64,000 nt of DNA. Source: Pyxidicoccus xibeiensis (lineage in GTDB: Bacteria > Myxococcota > Myxococcia > Myxococcales > Myxococcaceae). Made by a program: the position numbers and the translations under genes. The stretch covers positions 53,826-117,825 of the forward strand of contig NZ_JAJVKV010000025.1 in the NCBI RefSeq assembly GCF_024198175.1, read 5' to 3'. Below are positions 36,382 through 44,427 of this stretch, one piece after another. The first letter of the stretch is position 1, and each line of letters opens with the position of its first letter. A model generated the notes under the pieces. It worked only from the letters and a program-made list of their open reading frames with translations. It was not told where the DNA came from and searched no databases.

Positions 36382-37689
36382 TCAGAAGTCGAAGTTCCAG
36401 CCGGCAAGATGCTGCAGGTCGCGGGCGCCGCCGATTGGGATGCGTTCCGGCACGGGCTGGGCGTGCGCGGGGGCGGGCACCTCCACCGCGATCCGCTTGA
36501 CCCCGGTGGTCTTCTCGAGGCCGCTGCACCAGGTCTGCCAGCGCTCGCCATTCCGACGATCACGGAAGGAAATGCCCGCCACCTGGTCGGCCGTGGGCGG
36601 GGTGGGGGACAGCAGGTCGAGGTACTCCATCCGGCCCCGCACGATGCCCCGCTCATCGGTGCGCACCTCGTGGCAATAGGCGGCACCCCACAGGTCTTCG
36701 CGGTAGCGGACGGCGTACACGCTGCCCGGGGTCGGCGGGCCGGAAATGGACTTGGGCCGGGGGCTGGCCGGGCTGCCTGCCTTGCGGCGCCCCGCGGGCT
36801 TTGCCGGCGGCGGCGGCACGGGCTCGGCCTCCGGCTTCTCGAGATGGCCGAACAGCGTGGCCACCAGCGCTTCGTGGATGCCATCGCCTGCCGTCCACCA
36901 CGCCAGCGGCGCCGGCACCTCGACGCGGACCGAGGGACGGCGGTCGCGCTCGATGGCTGGAGTGAACCGGGTCATCAGGCCCGGGTGCTCCGGCGTCTGC
37001 AGGATGCCGATGAACGCGAGCGCTTCCAGCACCGTCTCACAGCGCGAGGGACGGTTGGCGCGCAGCAGCCCCGCCTGCTGGAGCGCGGCACGCGCGTGGC
37101 TGTAGCGAGCCGTGGAGGGAAGGGCGCGCAGCAGCTCGAACACGCGGTGGAATACCCAGACATCCCGTGGTGTGGGTTTGGGCCAGGCCGCAGCCGGGCT
37201 GTCGATGACGGCGGCCAGGGCGAGTGCACCCTCGGCCGGGTGGGCGTCACCCCAACCCGAGCCGTCCAGCTGGCGGAAGTACGCGGCCTGGGTGGTATCG
37301 ACGGCGTCTGCCTTGTAGAAACAGACGCGGCAGCTGCCGCCGCCCATGGGCTGTTCGGCGTGTGCCGGCATGGCGCGCCCGAGGGCGGTGGCGGGCAGCA
37401 CGGTCAACCAGGCGGGCTCGGCCGACACCATCGAGGCCACGAATGCATCGGCGGCCTGGCGCAGGTCGACCGCCGCGGCGGCCTGGCGCAGCCTGTCGAT
37501 GGCCTCGTCATGCGCCCAGTGGGTGAAGGCGTTGGGCACCCATCCGGCGTCCCTCAGTTGCTGATGCTCCGCCTCGGTGAAGGTGGAGGGGATCCGGTGG
37601 CAATAGCGGCCCTCCGCATCGAAGAAGCTGTTGCGAGAGTCGTAGATACGGGCCAGCAGGGACAGCACGTCGGGGTCGGGCAGGGGCAT
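36382..37689 (-). CDS. Hypothetical protein with a Pro-rich hinge
   Basis: A 435-residue protein from ATG 37689 that I do not recognise. The N-terminal 270 residues are mixed helix/strand (DAEGRYCHRIPSTFTEAEHQQL, GWVPNAFTHWAHDEAIDRL, SCRVCFYKADAVD). A Pro/Lys-rich hinge covers about 295-330. The C-terminal 100 residues look like a small beta-rich domain (SVYAVRYREDLWGAAYCHEV, RMEYLDLLSPTPP, GISFRDRRNGERW). No signal peptide or membrane segment is present, so it is likely cytoplasmic. It is divergent from the 37805 lipoprotein gene, with a 115-bp shared region. No function can be offered. Confidence 0.7.
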   Translation of the reverse strand: MPLPDPDVLSLLARIYDSRNSFFDAEGRYCHRIPSTFTEAEHQQLRDAGWVPNAFTHWAHDEAIDRLRQAAAAVDLRQAADAFVASMVSAEPAWLTVLPATALGRAMPAHAEQPMGGGSCRVCFYKADAVDTTQAAYFRQLDGSGWGDAHPAEGALALAAVIDSPAAAWPKPTPRDVWVFHRVFELLRALPSTARYSHARAALQQAGLLRANRPSRCETVLEALAFIGILQTPEHPGLMTRFTPAIERDRRPSVRVEVPAPLAWWTAGDGIHEALVATLFGHLEKPEAEPVPPPPAKPAGRRKAGSPASPRPKSISGPPTPGSVYAVRYREDLWGAAYCHEVRTDERGIVRGRMEYLDLLSPTPPTADQVAGISFRDRRNGERWQTWCSGLEKTTGVKRIAVEVPAPAHAQPVPERIPIGGARDLQHLAGWNFDF

Positions 37690-37804
37690 CACACGGTGTC
37701 GTCGGGGGGAGGGGCTCTCGTATACCGCTCTTCCCACGTCCGCGGCTCACGAAGGGTGCTAAGGCACGGCGCCTGCTTCTCGATGTTTCAACCCAAGAGA
37801 GTTC

Positions 37805-38665
37805 ATGAATAAGTATCTGGTCGTACTCTGTCTCCTCGTGGCCGTGAGTGGGTGCTCGAAAGACAGTGTGGAGTTCTCCATCGACAACCCGACCGCGGCT
37901 CCCATCAGCGTCACCATCGACGGAACCTCCTACGAGGTCCAGCCGCGTGCCGCCCGGGAGCTCTCGTTGCGCGCGGGGCTGCACTCGATGGAGTCCGCGA
38001 CCACGGGGAAGCTCGGGTTCGTGGTGTACACGGGCACTCGCGGCGGCCTCATCAACCCGACGTTCAGCCCGTACCTCATCGTGAACGAGGTGTACGCCAC
38101 CAACGCCACCACGGCGAAGGGCTTCCGTCCCGGCGAGCAGACCGTCCAGCTCGACGGCGTCGACTTCAAGGGGCCCTTCGTGCTCAGCGACGCGCTGTTC
38201 ATCGACAGGACCTGGAGCTACGGCGTGCACGAGGACTTCCCGAGAGAAATCCGGGTGGGGCGTGACTCGAAGGGCAACATCAAGAGCAAGGTGTTCTCCA
38301 AGGACGACTTCATCCGCTACGTCGAAGAGGCCGAGGGCACAACCGGCCTCTACGCCAGGAGCCGGAAGGCCACGCCCCCTCCGCAACGGCATCTTCCCCA
38401 GGACGCACCGCTACCGACCTTCGCGGACCCGGAGATGGAATCGAAGGCGGCCCCCCTGAAGGACCTCTACCGGCGCTATCGGCAGGCCACCACCGCGGAC
38501 GAGCAGGCGGCGCTCCAGAAAGCGTACGCTCCCGCGGTCCAGGAGCTGCTTCCTCTCTACGCGGCCAAGGCCCGCTCGGCGAGCCGGGAGGAGAATGAAA
38601 AGTACAACGAGCTGATCACCCGGGTGGGTGCGGCGCTCGGCTGGTCGGCGCGAGTCGTGGAGTAG
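37805..38665 (+). CDS. Small lipoprotein, unknown function
   Basis: A 286-residue lipoprotein with a textbook lipobox (VAVSGCS, Cys17). The following 130 residues are strand-rich (VEFSIDNPTAAPISVTIDGT, TVQLDGVDFKGPFVLSD), and the last 80 residues are helical (LKDLYRRYRQATTADEQAAL, NEKYNELITRVGAALGW). The beta-sandwich start resembles exported lipoproteins that handle hydrophobic ligands, but no family is certain. It is divergent from the neighbouring hypothetical gene and has its own promoter region. Confidence 0.75.
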   Translation: MNKYLVVLCLLVAVSGCSKDSVEFSIDNPTAAPISVTIDGTSYEVQPRAARELSLRAGLHSMESATTGKLGFVVYTGTRGGLINPTFSPYLIVNEVYATNATTAKGFRPGEQTVQLDGVDFKGPFVLSDALFIDRTWSYGVHEDFPREIRVGRDSKGNIKSKVFSKDDFIRYVEEAEGTTGLYARSRKATPPPQRHLPQDAPLPTFADPEMESKAAPLKDLYRRYRQATTADEQAALQKAYAPAVQELLPLYAAKARSASREENEKYNELITRVGAALGWSARVVE

Positions 38666-38808
38666 CCTGCCCGTTTCCGACGCGCCCTGACGTCGGTCTC
38701 CGTCACCGCGCAAGTATCGCAGCCAGGCAGCGCGGAGCTGACCGTATCCTGGATGAGCAGGCGCCCTCCTACCGGAGCAGGCGCCAGCGTTCCCTGGGAG
38801 CCCGCTTC

Positions 38809-40419
38809 ATGCCGTCCCCTGTCGTGCATCTGCTCGCCGCGCTTGCCTGCGCCGCGGTGCTGTCCGCCTGTTCCTCCGAGAAGCCGCTCCCGCCCGAGTC
38901 CCCGCCGGAGGCGCCCCCCGCCTATGACGGGCCCTGGACGCCGCTTCCCGAGACGGGGGAGTGGACCGACCCCGGGGTGCTCTCCTCGTGCATCCCCCCG
39001 GGGCCGGCTGCCAGCGGCTGTCAGCAAGGCTCCGCCCTGATGCACTTCGACGTGTCGGGCTGTGACCTGGGGGCGTTCTCGGCCCAGGAGCCCCGGGGCG
39101 CCATCTACCTTGCCGAGCTGCGTGCCGACCGGGGCGACGGAAACCCCGTCCCCGAGTCGGGTGGCTTCCTGTTCGACGCCTCCGGGAAGCCGCGGACCCT
39201 CATGGGCCAGCCGGCCGACAACGCCGAGGCGAACTGGCAGGTGTTCCGGCTCACGGCCTCCTCGGGCTTTCTGGGCCAGCGCACGGAGGACTACACCTTC
39301 CAGCTCTGCCAGGCCCCCGACTCCCGCACGCTCACGGGCTGCTACGCCTGGTGCAGGAACGGCCGGCTGTACTCCCAGGGCACCTTCCGCGCCGAGCGCA
39401 TGACGTGGCCCCAGGGTGAGCCCGAGTCCTCCGGGCTCTCGCTCGTCTCCGAGACCTACGTGCCGCGGGGACGCCCCGTGGACGTGTATGTCACGCGGGG
39501 GCACGCCTATGTCGTCTCCACCGACAACCCGAACGACACCGGCGGCCTCACCGTCTTCGACCTCAGCGACCCGCGGGCTCCCGTGCAGCGCGCGTCCTTC
39601 CAGCTGCCGGGTGACACCTTCTGGAATGGCGTCTGGGCAAAGGACCACGCGCTGTACATCGCCAGTGGCGACGCTGGCGTGCTCGTCTATGACATCACCG
39701 ACCCCGCCCGGCCTGCCATGGTGCGCAGCGAGAAGGGCGGCATCGTCGGCGCTGTCGACGTACACACCGTGTTCGTCGAGGGCGACCGGCTCTACGCGAT
39801 GTCCCCCTCCGCGCGGCGGACGCTCATCTTCGACGTGTCGGAGCCGCTCTCGCCGCGGCTCCTCTCCAGCTACACGTACCCGAATGGGGACGGCTTCCCG
39901 CATGACGCGTTCGCGTTCGCGGGCCGGCTCTACATCAACCACATGGAGGACGGCTTCCTCGTGGTGGACACCCAGGGAGAGCTTCCGTCGCTGCTCGGCC
40001 AGTATGGGTACACCCATGCCGTCAGCCACGCCAACGCGGTGGGCACCATCAACGGTCGCACCGTGGCCTTCGAGGGGGGCGAGACGCTCGGCGCGCACCT
40101 GCGCGTGCTGGACGTCACCGACCCGGCCCACATCGTGAAGATTGGCGAGTACCGGAAGCGCCGCATCACCTCCATCCACAACATGCTGCTGGTGGGCACG
40201 CGCCTCTACGTTGCCTGGTACCACGAGGGCGTGCGCGTGCTGGACGTGTCCGACCCTTCCCAGCCGCGCGAGGTGGCGCACTACAACACCTTCCGCGAGT
40301 CGGACCCGGACCGGACGGACAGCCTGTTCCATGGCGCCATCGGCATCCGCGTCCCTGGCGACGGGCACGTGTACGTCGTGGACAAGGCGCGCGGCTTGCT
40401 CATCCTCGACGCGCCGTAG
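38809..40419 (+). CDS. LVIVD-repeat propeller lipoprotein
   Basis: A 536-residue lipoprotein (AVLSAC, Cys21). Residues 60-190 form a distinct Cys-containing N-terminal domain. From about 215 the chain has repeated blades with the LVIVD-type signature: GLTVFDLSDPRAPVQRASF, GVLVYDITDPARPAMV, TLIFDVSEPLSPRLLSSY, HLRVLDVTDPAHIVKIGEY, GVRVLDVSDPSQPREVAHY and GLLILD. LVIVD proteins are choice-of-anchor or secreted propellers found in many Gram-negative surface-rich bacteria. Ligand unknown. The blades are arranged closely enough to suggest one closed propeller. Confidence 0.85.
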   Translation: MPSPVVHLLAALACAAVLSACSSEKPLPPESPPEAPPAYDGPWTPLPETGEWTDPGVLSSCIPPGPAASGCQQGSALMHFDVSGCDLGAFSAQEPRGAIYLAELRADRGDGNPVPESGGFLFDASGKPRTLMGQPADNAEANWQVFRLTASSGFLGQRTEDYTFQLCQAPDSRTLTGCYAWCRNGRLYSQGTFRAERMTWPQGEPESSGLSLVSETYVPRGRPVDVYVTRGHAYVVSTDNPNDTGGLTVFDLSDPRAPVQRASFQLPGDTFWNGVWAKDHALYIASGDAGVLVYDITDPARPAMVRSEKGGIVGAVDVHTVFVEGDRLYAMSPSARRTLIFDVSEPLSPRLLSSYTYPNGDGFPHDAFAFAGRLYINHMEDGFLVVDTQGELPSLLGQYGYTHAVSHANAVGTINGRTVAFEGGETLGAHLRVLDVTDPAHIVKIGEYRKRRITSIHNMLLVGTRLYVAWYHEGVRVLDVSDPSQPREVAHYNTFRESDPDRTDSLFHGAIGIRVPGDGHVYVVDKARGLLILDAP

Positions 40420-40626
40420 CGAACGGGCGGGCAGAGGACTGTCTCCCAGCGCGCCAGCACGCGGTGCAGCACGTCCCGGCCAGCGTTGGCGGGAAGCGAA
40501 GGGCAGGGCGGCACCGTAACGGCCCCGCGCGTGCTTCGAAGCTGGAGTGGGGGAGGGAGGAGGGCATATCATCGGCCCGCTCCGCCCCGAGCCGCCTGTC
40601 GAGCCTGGGAGCGCGAGCTCCGACCC

Positions 40627-41775
40627 ATGCGCGCTCCTCCCCGCCTCGTCTGGTCCCTGCCGGAGACCGCCCGCCCGCCTGGCCGGGGGCTCCGGGACTG
40701 GGGCCTGCTCGCTGCACTCTGCGTGCTCGCGGCGCTCGAGGTGGCAGCGAGACCCGAGCTGTCGTGGCGGTCCCCGTCCGTGCTCGTCTGCATCGCGCTC
40801 ATCCCCACGCTCCTGTGGCGCAGGTCGCGACCGCTGCCCATGGTCACCGTCGCCTTCGGTGCGAGCGCCGCCGTGGCGCTGGCCAGGCTGGTGACCGGCA
40901 CGGCGCTGCCGGGGCTGCACATGTCGGCCTTCCTGTTGCTCCTGCCCTACGCGCTCTTCCGCTGGGGCAAGGAGCGCGAGGCCCTGGTGGGGCTGGTGCT
41001 CATCCTCGCGTCGGCGTCGCTGGACTTCGTCTCGACGGGAGTCCGGGGGACCGACGTCCTCGGCGGCTTCGCCATCCTGCTGTCCGCCGTGGCACTCGGG
41101 GTGGCGTTCCGCTACCGCGCCGACGCCCACGCGCGCGAGCTCGAGCAGGTCAAGCTGCGCGAGCGGGAGGAGCTGGCGCGCGACCTCCACGACACGGTCG
41201 CCCATCACGTGTCGGCCATCGCGATTCGCGCACAGGCCGGCCTGGCCCTGGCGTCCAAACGCCCCGAGGCCGCGGTCGATGCGCTGCGCGTCATCGAGGC
41301 GGAAGCCTCCCGGGCCCTCACCGAGATGCGCGGCATGGTCCGGGTGCTGAGGAGAGGCGAGCCCGCCGACCTCGCACCCGGCCGGCGCGTCGAGGACCTG
41401 CGGGAGCTGGCGGGCCTCCACGCCGAAGGGCCCGGCGTCGACGTGGACCTCTCCGGAGACCTCGACAGCCTCTCCGCCTCCGTCTCCGCGGCCATCTACC
41501 GACTCGCGCAGGAGTCCGTCACCAACGCCCGGCGCCACGCGCGCCACGCGACGCGAATCCAGGTCGGCGTCACCGTCGAGGCGGCGTCGGTCCGCCTGCG
41601 GGTCAGCGACGACGGCGAGCCCGTCCAGGCCCGCCCCTCCGGCGCGGTCGGCTACGGCCTCATCGGGATGGCGGAGCGGGCGGCACTGCTCGGGGGCAGC
41701 TGCCACGCGGCCCCCAACCCCGAGCGCGGCTGGACGGTGACCGCCGTGCTCCCCCGGAACGGACTGACGCCATGA
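40627..41775 (+). CDS. DesK/NarX-type sensor histidine kinase
   Basis: A 382-residue kinase from ATG 40627. Four or five transmembrane segments span about residues 20-155. A HisKA_3 dimerisation box follows with His188 in ELARDLHDTVAHHVSAI. The ATPase domain has the N-box QESVTNARRHARHA, a D-box VSDDGE and a glycine lid GYGLIGMAERAALLGG. This is the DesK/LiaS-like class. Its stop overlaps the ATG of the response-regulator gene (ATGA at 41772-41775), so the pair is translationally coupled. There is no separate periplasmic sensing domain, so the stimulus is probably sensed in the membrane. The trio with RR and DUF2306 looks like an imported cassette (see findings). Confidence 0.93.
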   Translation: MRAPPRLVWSLPETARPPGRGLRDWGLLAALCVLAALEVAARPELSWRSPSVLVCIALIPTLLWRRSRPLPMVTVAFGASAAVALARLVTGTALPGLHMSAFLLLLPYALFRWGKEREALVGLVLILASASLDFVSTGVRGTDVLGGFAILLSAVALGVAFRYRADAHARELEQVKLREREELARDLHDTVAHHVSAIAIRAQAGLALASKRPEAAVDALRVIEAEASRALTEMRGMVRVLRRGEPADLAPGRRVEDLRELAGLHAEGPGVDVDLSGDLDSLSASVSAAIYRLAQESVTNARRHARHATRIQVGVTVEAASVRLRVSDDGEPVQARPSGAVGYGLIGMAERAALLGGSCHAAPNPERGWTVTAVLPRNGLTP

Positions 41776-42428
41776 GTGTTCGAGTCGTCATCGCCGACGA
41801 CCAGGAGATTGTCCGCACCGGGCTCGCCATGCTCCTGGAGGCCCAGGCAGACCTCGAGGTCGTGGGGGTCGCGGCCGACGGACGCCAGGCCGTCGAGCTC
41901 GCGCTCGCGCTGCGCCCCGACGTGTGCCTGTTCGACATCCGCATGCCCGGCATGGACGGCATCGAGGCCACCCGCCGGCTCGCCGGGCCCGGCGTCGAGC
42001 ATCCCATGGCGGTCGTCGTCATCACCACCTTCGACCAGGACGACTACGTGTACGCCGCCCTCAAGGCAGGGGCCCGCGGCTTCCTGCTCAAGGACGCCGG
42101 GCCGGACCTGCTCGCCCAGGCCATCCGCGCCGCCGCCAACGGGGACGCGCTCATCGCTCCGGCCGTCACCGCGCGGCTCCTCTCCACGTTCGCGGGCGCG
42201 CGCCCCGGACGACCCCGGCCGCAGCCGCGCGAGCCGCTCACCGACCGCGAGGAGGAGGTCCTCCTCACCGTCGCCCGCGGGCGCACCAACGCGGAGGTCG
42301 CCGAGGAGCTGCACATCAGCCTCAGCACCGTGAAGAGCCACATCGCGAGCCTGATGGCCAAGCTCGGGGCCCGCAACCGCGTCGAGATTGCCATCTGGGC
42401 CTACGAGGCCGGCCGCATCCGCGGCTGA
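41772..42428 (+). CDS. NarL/FixJ-type response regulator
   Basis: A 218-residue regulator starting within the kinase stop (ATGA). The receiver is canonical: Asp9/Asp10 in VIADDQE, the phospho-acceptor Asp55 in CLFDIRMPGMDG, Thr85/86 and Lys107 in GFLLKD. The C-terminal LuxR HTH has LTDREEEVLLTVARGRTNAEVA and STVKSHIASLMAKLGARN. It should be phosphorylated by the kinase upstream and bind DNA as a dimer. A likely target is the DUF2306 gene 127 bp downstream. Confidence 0.94.
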   Translation: MSVRVVIADDQEIVRTGLAMLLEAQADLEVVGVAADGRQAVELALALRPDVCLFDIRMPGMDGIEATRRLAGPGVEHPMAVVVITTFDQDDYVYAALKAGARGFLLKDAGPDLLAQAIRAAANGDALIAPAVTARLLSTFAGARPGRPRPQPREPLTDREEEVLLTVARGRTNAEVAEELHISLSTVKSHIASLMAKLGARNRVEIAIWAYEAGRIRG

Positions 42429-42554
42429 GCCGACCGACGCGGCGCTTGCGGGGCACCTGGCCGAAAGGATGACCCGGGCGCCCGACTTCCGGCCGACCCA
42501 GAATCCGCATTTGGGCGAATTCACCGCCGTCGGCTCCATCGCTACAAGGGAGCC

Positions 42555-43205
42555 ATGCTCACCGCGCACTCCCGCATTCCGGCTCCCTCCTCACGGCGGG
42601 GCTGGCTCGTCCCCGTGCTGCTGCTGCTCGCGGCAGTCCCGGCCGTCGCCGGCTCCCTCCGGCTGGTGGAGGTGGCATCCGGCGCCGAGGCCACGCCGGA
42701 CAACGCCCGGTTCCTCGCGGCGCCCTGGCCGATCGGGCTGCACATCGTCGGCGCGACGCTGTTCTGCGTGCTCGGCGCGTTCCAGTTCTCCGCGGACTTC
42801 CGCCGCCGCAGGCCCGGGTGGCACCGCAGGGCGGGGCGGGTCCTGCTGCCGAGCGGCCTCGTCGCCGCCGCGTCGGGACTGTGGATGAACGCGTTCTTCG
42901 CGCTCCCCGCGCACGATGGGGCGCTCCTCGGCGCGCTCCGGTTCCTGTTCGGCCTGGGGATGTTGGTAGCGCTCCTGCTCGGGCTCGCCGCCGTCATGCG
43001 GCGCGACTTCACCCGCCACGGGGCCTGGATGCTGCGCGGCTATGCCATTGGCATGGGCGCGGGCACGCAGGTGCTGACGCTCGCGCCGTGGCAGCTGCTC
43101 TTCGGGCCGCCGCAGGAGCTCCCCCGGGCGCTCCTCATGGGGGCGGCGTGGGTCATCAACCTGGCCGCCGCCGAGTGGCTCATCCGGGGCGGGGCCCGGT
43201 CGTGA
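42555..43205 (+). CDS. DUF2306 family membrane protein
   Basis: A 216-residue protein with about six hydrophobic segments and the DUF2306 pattern: HIVGATLFCVLGAFQFSADFRRRRPGWHRRAGRVLLP, then FGLGMLVALLLGLAAVMRRDFTRHGAWMLRGYAIGMGAG and AAWVINLAAAEWLI. Its His residues could bind heme, but that is not shown. It lies just after the HK/RR pair, a frequent partner arrangement in actinobacteria. Its stop is immediately followed by the truncated end of an antisense gene (43206-43508). Confidence 0.85.
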   Translation: MLTAHSRIPAPSSRRGWLVPVLLLLAAVPAVAGSLRLVEVASGAEATPDNARFLAAPWPIGLHIVGATLFCVLGAFQFSADFRRRRPGWHRRAGRVLLPSGLVAAASGLWMNAFFALPAHDGALLGALRFLFGLGMLVALLLGLAAVMRRDFTRHGAWMLRGYAIGMGAGTQVLTLAPWQLLFGPPQELPRALLMGAAWVINLAAAEWLIRGGARS

Positions 43206-43508
43206 CCTGACGAGTGCGTCGCTGAAGCCGACGTTGTCGCTTCCCAGCAGGTGCTCCGGCGCGACGGGCTGCGTCCCCGCGAGTGTCAGGAGGTGGTGCC
43301 GGGTCTGCCCCGCCTTGCAGAGCAGCCCGGCGAACTCCTCCACGTCCGCCTTCTGCAGCAGCGCGCAGATGCCGAGCACGCGGTACGCCACGCAGACGTT
43401 CGCCACGTGGTCGGCCTGGTGCTCGTCCTGGCGCGCCATCCCCTCCAGGCCGGAGCGGAGCGTGAGGGACATGTTGTACCGGGCCACGTCTACGTAGTCG
43501 TGACTCAT
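43206..43508 (-). pseudogene. 3'-truncated immunity-like gene (Imm49-like, tentative)
   Basis: The minus-strand frame starts with ATGAGTCACGACTACGTAGA at 43508, where ATGA overlaps the Imm11 stop, the usual coupling between genes of one operon. About 100 codons read as real protein (MSHDYVDVARYNMSLTLRSG, QADHVANVCVAYRVLGICAL, LCKAGQTRHHLLTL, LGSDNVGFSDALVRS). Then, exactly where the DUF2306 stop lies, the frame enters antisense of that gene and stays open as junk to 42591. The natural C-terminus is therefore gone. The visible part is reminiscent of the Imm49 immunity family, but this is a guess from pattern and context. It is probably a pseudogene. Confidence 0.6.
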
Positions 43509-44113
43509 ACGGTGATGGCTACCTCGGAGCCCACCGGGAACCAGGTGATGCCGGTGACGCCTTCCTTCTCGAATTGCTCCTTGAGGTCCTTGCGGACGAT
43601 CATCAGCCGGGGAACCGCCGAGGCGCGGAAGAGCTTCGCCGTGGGGGGAATCTTGTCCTCCTGCAGGAGCAGGCGTCGCAGGTACATGAAGCGGGCAGGC
43701 TTCATCGGGTCCCGGTCGCCCTCCGTCCGGTCCATGTCCACGCAGTCGTGCATGCCGATGACGTTCGCGATGTAGCAGTCCTCGCTTGCGACGCGCCCGC
43801 GGTGGTTCAACAGCACGAACCGGAGGAACTCGATGTCGGCGCCGGAGTGCTCCTCCAGGATTCCCTTCATCCGCTTCGACACCATGAAGTAGTTCACGGC
43901 GTTCGCGATGACGTCGGCAATCTTCAGCCCCGGCTCCTGCTTGGTCATGCTGAACCGCAGCCCATCCGGATACTCAGTCCCCATGCGAATGCCGCGCGCG
44001 GGCTTGTGAATCTTCGGCATCCCCTCCGGAAAGGTGAAGATGGCGCAATACCCGTCGAGCACATCCCACTCCAGGATGAAGTAGTCGCTCGTCCCCGTCC
44101 CAGTCGTTTCCAT
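43505..44113 (-). CDS. Imm11-family (DUF1629) immunity protein
   Basis: A 202-residue protein starting at ATG 44113 and ending at the ATGA junction with the truncated gene. It has the Imm11/DUF1629 pattern: YFILEWDVLDGYCAIF, an HKPARGIRMGTEYPDGLRFSM segment, FVLLNHRGRVASEDCYIANVIG and the C-terminal strand pair FRASAVPRLMIVRKDLKEQFEKEGVTGITWFPVG. Imm11 genes occur as antidotes in polymorphic toxin systems, commonly many copies in myxobacteria. A 97-codon remnant lies 20 bp upstream, so this immunity gene appears orphaned. Confidence 0.78.
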   Translation of the reverse strand: METTGTGTSDYFILEWDVLDGYCAIFTFPEGMPKIHKPARGIRMGTEYPDGLRFSMTKQEPGLKIADVIANAVNYFMVSKRMKGILEEHSGADIEFLRFVLLNHRGRVASEDCYIANVIGMHDCVDMDRTEGDRDPMKPARFMYLRRLLLQEDKIPPTAKLFRASAVPRLMIVRKDLKEQFEKEGVTGITWFPVGSEVAITV

Positions 44114-44133
44114 TTCCGGTTCCGCCACCCTGT

Positions 44134-44427
44134 CTACTTCTTGAAGACGTTGTTGATCTTGGCTGCGGCCTTCTGGGCCAGCGCGGCCGCCTTTCCAGCT
44201 CCGACGATGGTTGTGTAGGTGCTGTCTTCCCAGAGTTCGAGTTTGGTGCGAACACCGCTCACGTTGGCCGCCGTGATTTCGTGGTCCTCTTCGTCCTCTG
44301 CGAGCGACTGCTTGTAGCCGCTGAGGACGTTGATGCACGACTTGTTGTACGCGCGATGCCAGCGTAGGCCCTTCCTGCCGGACGCAGGCGTGCTCCACGA
44401 ACCCCGGGAGCAGCAACCGGGCGTCAC
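44134..44427 (-). pseudogene. Remnant of a presumed toxin-side partner of Imm11
   Basis: A 97-codon open frame ending 20 bp before the Imm11 start. Its first GTG (44427) overlaps the DUF1552 stop (GTGA), but the first 15 residues look non-coding and no usual start region is seen. The rest is plausible protein (LRWHRAYNKSCINVL, KQSLAEDEEDHEITAAN, KLELWEDSTYTTIVG and an Ala/Lys-rich helix). In intact loci a longer toxin or lipoprotein gene precedes Imm11; here the 5' part has been lost where the DUF1552 operon now ends. Which toxin family it belongs to I cannot tell. Confidence 0.45.

Noticed and set aside
38557..41706. Long minus-strand open frame of 1049 codons
   Set aside because: Antisense to the LVIVD lipoprotein and kinase genes; composition is that of a shadow frame and it has no start region or domain.
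42591..43205. Open minus-strand continuation of the immunity-like frame
   Set aside because: It is the exact antisense of the DUF2306 gene and reads as Pro/Arg/Glu-rich junk; treated as read-through of a truncated gene, not a fusion protein.
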